From Bryum argenteum (lineage: Eukaryota > Streptophyta > Bryopsida > Bryales > Bryaceae), in NCBI GenBank assembly GCA_037043015.1, contig CM073323.1, positions 17,865,758-17,929,757 of the forward strand: DNA of 64,000 bases, in the 5' to 3' direction. Of the stretch, positions 59,417 to 64,000 are shown in pieces. The translations under genes were made by a program, and so were the position numbers. Position 1 is the stretch's first letter; each line of letters starts with the position of its first letter. Below the pieces are notes generated by a model. It was given only the letters and a program-made list of their open reading frames with translations, made no database searches and had not been told where the DNA came from.

Positions 59417-60714
59417 CTTAACCCCTAAACTACCAAGGCCTTCGATTAGGAGATTTGCGATTTCGGGCACCATAAGTTAAGATGTTAAAAGTAATATTTT
59501 TGCATAAGATTTTTACTGTATGTTCCCTTTACTACAAGGTGTATGTGGAAAAATTTGCAAAGTCAAACTCCACCTATGGAGTTCTTAAACACAAATTTTA
59601 GTTTTCAGCTTTGGGGCGGGCAGAAAAAAACTTTTAATTTTTACCTTTTTTAATTAATTTTTTTTGGAAATCTTTTCTTGATTGATTTTGTACTTAGGTT
59701 TCCAAGTGACCCAAGTTGAAACTTTTACCAGTCCTACAAGGGCACCCTTCAAAAATTTCAAGAGCTAGATTCAAAGTTTTCTTTGATATTTCAATATTTT
59801 CTTTCAAAATTTTCCAAAATTTGAGATTTTGGAATTTTTTGAATTTCTTTTTTCTTGAAATCCAAAAACTCAAGAAGGTATATACTCACCGTTCATTTTC
59901 CCCCTAAACCATATACAATAAACATGGTGCATGTTTTACCAAATCTTTGATTTCTACCTTCTTCTAGTAATTAAATTGCATGAAGGTTCAAAAAGCAAAA
60001 TGAGTGTCTAAAATTTTGCATGGGCATGCCTAACTTAGTTATATACATGGGAAAAAATATGAGCTAGATGTTTAAGGTAATAAGCATCACGTTTTCCTTT
60101 GCACAAAGTCGACTATGTTTGCTGAAAAAAAAATTGCATCAACTTTGAACGTTATGATCTTACAAATGGCTACGATCCAACGGTTGAAATTTCAGCCACT
60201 ACCGTAACACCATAGCAGGTTCGTTCATAAATAATTCTCAAAAAAGAAAACGTAAAAAAACGGAAATTACAAGGAAAAAGAAACAAATAACATTAAAATT
60301 GTACCAAAATAAAAACGAAAGTACAGGAAATCAGTAAATATGTACCGTAGTTAGTTTAACTAAGTATGGCCGCCAAAAATTGATGAAGAATGAAATTAAG
60401 ATGAAAATTTAAGTACATCTATCTCTTGCACACGAATAATTTTTTATCAAATAATTAAAGAAAACGAATCTCAAAAAAATCATTTTTTGGGAGGCAAACC
60501 TTATTTTTTCAAAAAAAATAAATATTCGTGCGGCAGGTGGCGAACCTGCTATGGTGTTACGGTATCTCTAATAATAGTTCTCTTCAAGATCATACGGTTG
60601 AAAGTTTCAAAAAAGTGTAAAAAATATTCTCACACTCCAAAGTTTACAAGATGGTATGGAATTGCAATACTGGAGTTTGGAGCTCACAAAATACCATGGT
60701 AGTTTAGGGGTTAA
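59417..60714 (+). mobile_element. TTAA-flanked element I (A type) with nested insert
   Basis: Ends TTAACCCCTAAACTACCA and its complement, 20 of 21 terminal bases matching. The interior follows A (GATTTCGGGCA, AAGATTTTTACTGT). Subtracting the nested 361-base element and one TA leaves 935 bases, against 932 and 934 for A and B. Confidence 0.85.
60202..60562. mobile_element. MITE with TA duplication nested in element I (361 bases)
   Basis: Perfect terminal repeats starting CCGTAACACCATAGCAGG, 22 bases, flanked by TA at 60200-60201 and 60563-60564. It sits inside the shared core between the CCAACGGTTGAAATTTC and GATCATACGGTTGAAAG segments. The TA target suggests Tc1/mariner. Confidence 0.8.
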
Positions 60715-60842
60715 TACCCCATAGCAGCCCAGGCTCTCAGTTCCTCAGACCCGTTCCCGCGGGCCTCGCACCTCTCCCAGAGGTGAATGTAACTTTTTCA
60801 ATTTATACCTCCCGAAAAGGGCTTTCAATGTTTAGGGGTTAA
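60711..60842. mobile_element. Possible short TTAA-bounded remnant (132 bases)
   Basis: It begins at the right TTAA of element I (TTAATACCCCATAGC) and ends TGTTTAGGGGTTAA. Left and right ends match poorly, so it may be a deletion product rather than a complete element. Confidence 0.4.
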
Positions 60843-61752
60843 TATATAATATATAGAGAGAAAATACAAAATGAAACTACCGTATGCAAGGAAGGCCAAA
60901 GATGTATTGTTTTTCCCTGAGAGAAAGAACTAAAATTAAATGCAAGGAAGCAAGAACATTCCCAACTGTCAACCATGGGCTTGACTTCTCACCCTATATT
61001 TCTGGGGTGAGCATTATAATAAAAGGAAAAAAGAAAAAGGCCACTTTCAATTATGAGACAACTAGGCCAACAAAAAACCAAAAGGGGATCATAATGTCCC
61101 CTTGCATCCGCTCATGATCATGAGCAAACACACAACAACAACTACGGGTGGGAAAAAGATCATGCCAGGTAGATAATAGCATGGCATGGAGGGACATATT
61201 TGGGAGACCGCGGAGGAGGTAGGCCCCCCGCCCCCCTCTTGGACGGGAGGTGCCAAAAGTGACCAAGAGAACAACATGGCACTAGTAGGGACACTCCTAC
61301 TCATGGGGTGGCGAGGGGGCGCAATCCAACCATCCACCACTCCGCTCCTCGTGCCCCCCCCCCCCAAACGGGCCCGCTCGCCCCTCCCCATGATCAAGCA
61401 TCATGTTGGAGTTCATGGCCCTTTTCACACCATGACCCAATTATATGCGATGGGGCGTGCACGACCGTCGTCTCGTTCGAAACAAGCAAATCCATTGAAT
61501 TGGATTGTGGCTCCATCTTCCTCCATCCTTTTTACTTCCTAAAGTTGGTTGCATGAGGGCGGGTCCATTCTTTGGTCGTGTTAGGTGATTATTCCCTTTT
61601 TGGGATAATCACTCAAAACAAAATACCATTTTGACTTCGGATATATATGCTCCATGTTGATTTTTGTTTTTTTTGTTGGAATCACATACTTTTCCAAAAA
61701 GGGCCATGTAGGGTTCAATATTTCACCATAGATGGTACTTTATCCAAATTCT

Positions 61753-61797
<45 letters not shown>

Positions 61798-61977
61798 TGT
61801 AAAGGAGGTACTTTTAGAAAAGAATTCACTACTTTCAAAAATATAGCCTTTTGTATATGAATTTTAGCATTACCGCCATGTGACAATTCAAGCTTTTGTT
61901 CTAACGTTTGTAAGTCATATGAGGGTAGTAATAATTTAAATGTAGACCTAAATGCTGTCCACCCTATGCCGCCCAAT
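60843..61977. other. No supported gene
   Basis: Includes a GC-rich stretch at 61190-61440 with C tracts, whose proline-rich open frame looks like composition only, and a T tract at 61756-61794. Confidence 0.4.
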
Positions 61978-62245
61978 TTAACCCCTAAAGGTCCTTGATA
62001 CAAAATTGTTTAAATTGTAAAAAAGAAGCTTCTTCTACTTCAGGTGCAAAGAAACTCAATCTAAGCATTGATTAGAAGATCCAACCGTAGGATCTTGAAG
62101 TTAACTTGACCCTTTTCTCGAATGTCAAATTTGAACCATTAATTTTTCTCCAATTTTGAGATTATAATGGTCAAAGTTGTGTGAATTTTCTCCCTGCGGA
62201 AATTCCAAGAAGCGATTTCCGCTTTCTTGGACCTTTAGGGGTTAA
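61978..62245 (+). mobile_element. TTAA-flanked short element (268 bases)
   Basis: Ends TTAACCCCTAAAGGTCC perfectly inverted for 17 bases, with TTAA on each side. Interior with the core: AACCGTAGGATCTTGAAG near 62083, TTGAGATTATAATGGTCAAA near 62155. Best preserved member of the C/G family here. Confidence 0.9.
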
Positions 62246-62590
62246 GAGATAGTCGCGTGGAATCCTTTCATTCTTGGCCGAGAGGTGGATAATTGAAGTC
62301 CATTAAAATTTGTTATTAGTGAACTTTGAGTATATTATTGAAAAAAAAAGAGTTGGGCATTTTAACCAAAGTTTGAGTTTCCATTTTTATCGTACCGAAA
62401 CTCTTGGTTGAGTGGCCAAACTGTCAAAAAATAGTGCCATGTAGGAAATTTGGGCACCTTTCACCTTCTGACTTTGTGCTCTACTCTAAAGGCCGAGATG
62501 CCAAACTTTTGCTCTCCACCAATTAGATTATTGGGTTTCTTTGACCTCTTGATTGATGGACATAGTGTAAAATGCCCCTAACTTGCTTAG
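62246..62590. other. No supported gene; one orphan MITE end
   Basis: Contains AGTGTAAAATGCCCC near 62566, like the right end of the GTAAAG MITEs, without a clear partner. Otherwise ordinary AT-rich sequence. Confidence 0.35.
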
Positions 62591-62799
62591 GGACTAAATT
62601 TGAAGAGCCGCAATATAACGTTACTTCCTAGATGGAAATTTGGCCCAAACAAAATTGCTTCTTTTTTTTGACAAGTAAGGAAAAACCTTATTTTGAAACT
62701 CCTTTTGTTATGTTTCACAAATAATGAAGAACATTAGTATAATATATTTTGTACATGAACATGTTAAATTTTTTTTTTATTGAAATCCTTTTGAAGTTA

Positions 62800-63869
62800 T
62801 ACGGAAAATGATGTTTTATGTCGAGATAATTTTTAAAAGAAATGGTCTTGAAGGAGTCATATCTCTTTCATTTACCAAATTTCAATATTTTCAAATTTTA
62901 AGAAGCAATTTTTTTGGACTTATCACACATCTTTGAGAAAAGTGTCATAGATGAAATAGAGAGTAAGCAATCAATCATTAGATTTAGATTTCAATCATAC
63001 AAACTTGTAATAGACGTGTTGTAGGTCATGTGGACCAAAATCTCACCTATAACACCTCATAGATTTCGAGCTCATGACGCATTAGTGCAAAAAACATGCT
63101 ACAATTTCATTCATTATCACTTTGAAGAGAAAATACCACGAACATGTAAAGTGCAATACAAAAAATAATTAACAAACTAGAAGAGTTTACATATTCATTT
63201 CAAAAACACTTTCGTACCAAAAAATTCATCAAAACAAATTTCTAAACTCAAATAGGAGCCTTCCAGTGGTGAAAACTGCTCCAAAATCTACAAAGAAAGA
63301 TAGTCCAAATCTAAATCCTTTTGCACACAAATCCATACCCCTTCAATACATCTTTGATTAGGTTAAGGTTTTTACCACTAAAACTAGACTATGATTGGAA
63401 TCCATCCCAAAAAAAGGGGGTCAAAATTTAACCGTGGATGGAGGTGATCTAGCTCCTTAAAATAAATTTTTTCACTTTTTTTTATTGTAGAAACATCATT
63501 GCACATCCAAGACCAAACTTATTTGGATAAACAATTGCAACTACAAAGTTGTTAGTATGCATCTAAAGATCATACTTGTGTGAAAAGTTTCATGAAAGAA
63601 TATTTTTGATTTCACATAATTAGCTTTCCATAGCAAAATATGCCCCATGTTTGGAATCCCAGAAAAACAAAAGTTGCCTTCACTAGAAATATACTCATTA
63701 ATTCAAAATTCATTGTATGGCTCTGCAATTTTCACGACACAAACTAGACTTGATTTTGAATCTAATCCAAGTAAATGTTTTCAGAAAGAGACTCAAGATG
63801 AAGAAGCTACGACCCTTCAAAGCTTTGTTCCTTCATCAAGAATTTTTTTTCAACACTAGGGACCTTTAG
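62800..63869 (-). mobile_element. Decayed D/E-type element
   Basis: Follows E in order: AAGTGTCATAGATGAAA near 62939, TAATAGACGTGTTGTAGG near 63008, GGAATCCATCCCAAAAA near 63398, and CACTAGGGACCTTTAGAATT near 63855 in place of the TTAA end. Left end not defined. Confidence 0.5.
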
Positions 63870-64000
63870 AATTTGATCGATTACAGTAAATATATATGTT
63901 AATACAATCATTCCCTATACTCACTTTTGGATAATTGTGTAATATGCTTTGAGTACTAATATGTTATAATCTTGCAATCTATGAGCCTTCATGACTCAAA

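Noticed and set aside
61186-61556. Proline-rich open frame of 118 codons
   Set aside because: It reflects C-rich low-complexity sequence including a long C tract; no motif or splice support.
7363-62245. Interstitial telomere repeats suggested by CCCTAAA/TTTAGGG motifs
   Set aside because: Each occurs once at an element end next to TTAA, never as tandem arrays.
1-64000. rRNA, tRNA genes, CRISPR arrays, organelle DNA inserts
   Set aside because: I saw no cloverleaf with conserved A/B boxes, no rRNA-like stretch, no regularly spaced direct repeats and no recognisable chloroplast or mitochondrial gene. A proper tRNA scan was not possible by eye.

Overview
The window is nuclear DNA of a land plant. 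Three spliced, single-copy type genes support this: an E2F-like winged-helix gene (780-5905, +), UPF2 of nonsense-mediated decay (14768-22102, -) and the mitochondrial pyruvate carrier subunit MPC1 (33224-34215, +). Both recognisable proteins read like plant orthologues. Introns are short (mostly 90-400 bases) while the gaps between genes are packed with nested transposons. I cannot name the species. A seed-free plant is possible, but that is only an impression.

Layout: 0.8-5.9 kb is the E2F-like gene, which I joined in frame over 12 exons (882 codons). 7.4-13.3 kb is a stack of TTAA-flanked elements, two of them near-identical and in inverted orientation. 14.8-22.1 kb is UPF2, joined in frame over 17 exons (1242 codons), with a small inverted-repeat element in one intron. 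23.7-32.1 kb holds a nested small element and rearranged Ty1/copia fragments, one split by a 3.6-kb CACTA element. 33.2-34.2 kb is MPC1 (3 coding exons, 112 codons). 35-46 kb is decayed small elements. 46.4-51.1 kb is a young but internally deleted Ty1/copia element with both LTRs and a 5-base target duplication. 51.1-64 kb is again small elements, with no gene I can support.

The most unusual content is an abundant group of non-coding elements flanked by TTAA, with ends starting CCCCTAAA. At least a dozen copies fall into several size classes (about 230-270, 571, about 933 and about 981 bases). TTAA target duplication is supported by nested insertions and by a paralogous empty site, which is the pattern of the piggyBac superfamily. 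Most classes, although otherwise dissimilar, share a core of about 100 bases. No transposase frame for them is visible here, so the source of mobility must lie elsewhere.

The nesting gives a relative history. TTAA elements landed in each other, in a PIF/Harbinger-like element and in an old reading frame. The young copia element landed exactly at the edge of a TTAA element. A CACTA element landed in a gag fragment. Coordinates of complete elements are read from terminal repeats and target duplications; those of decayed copies are approximate.
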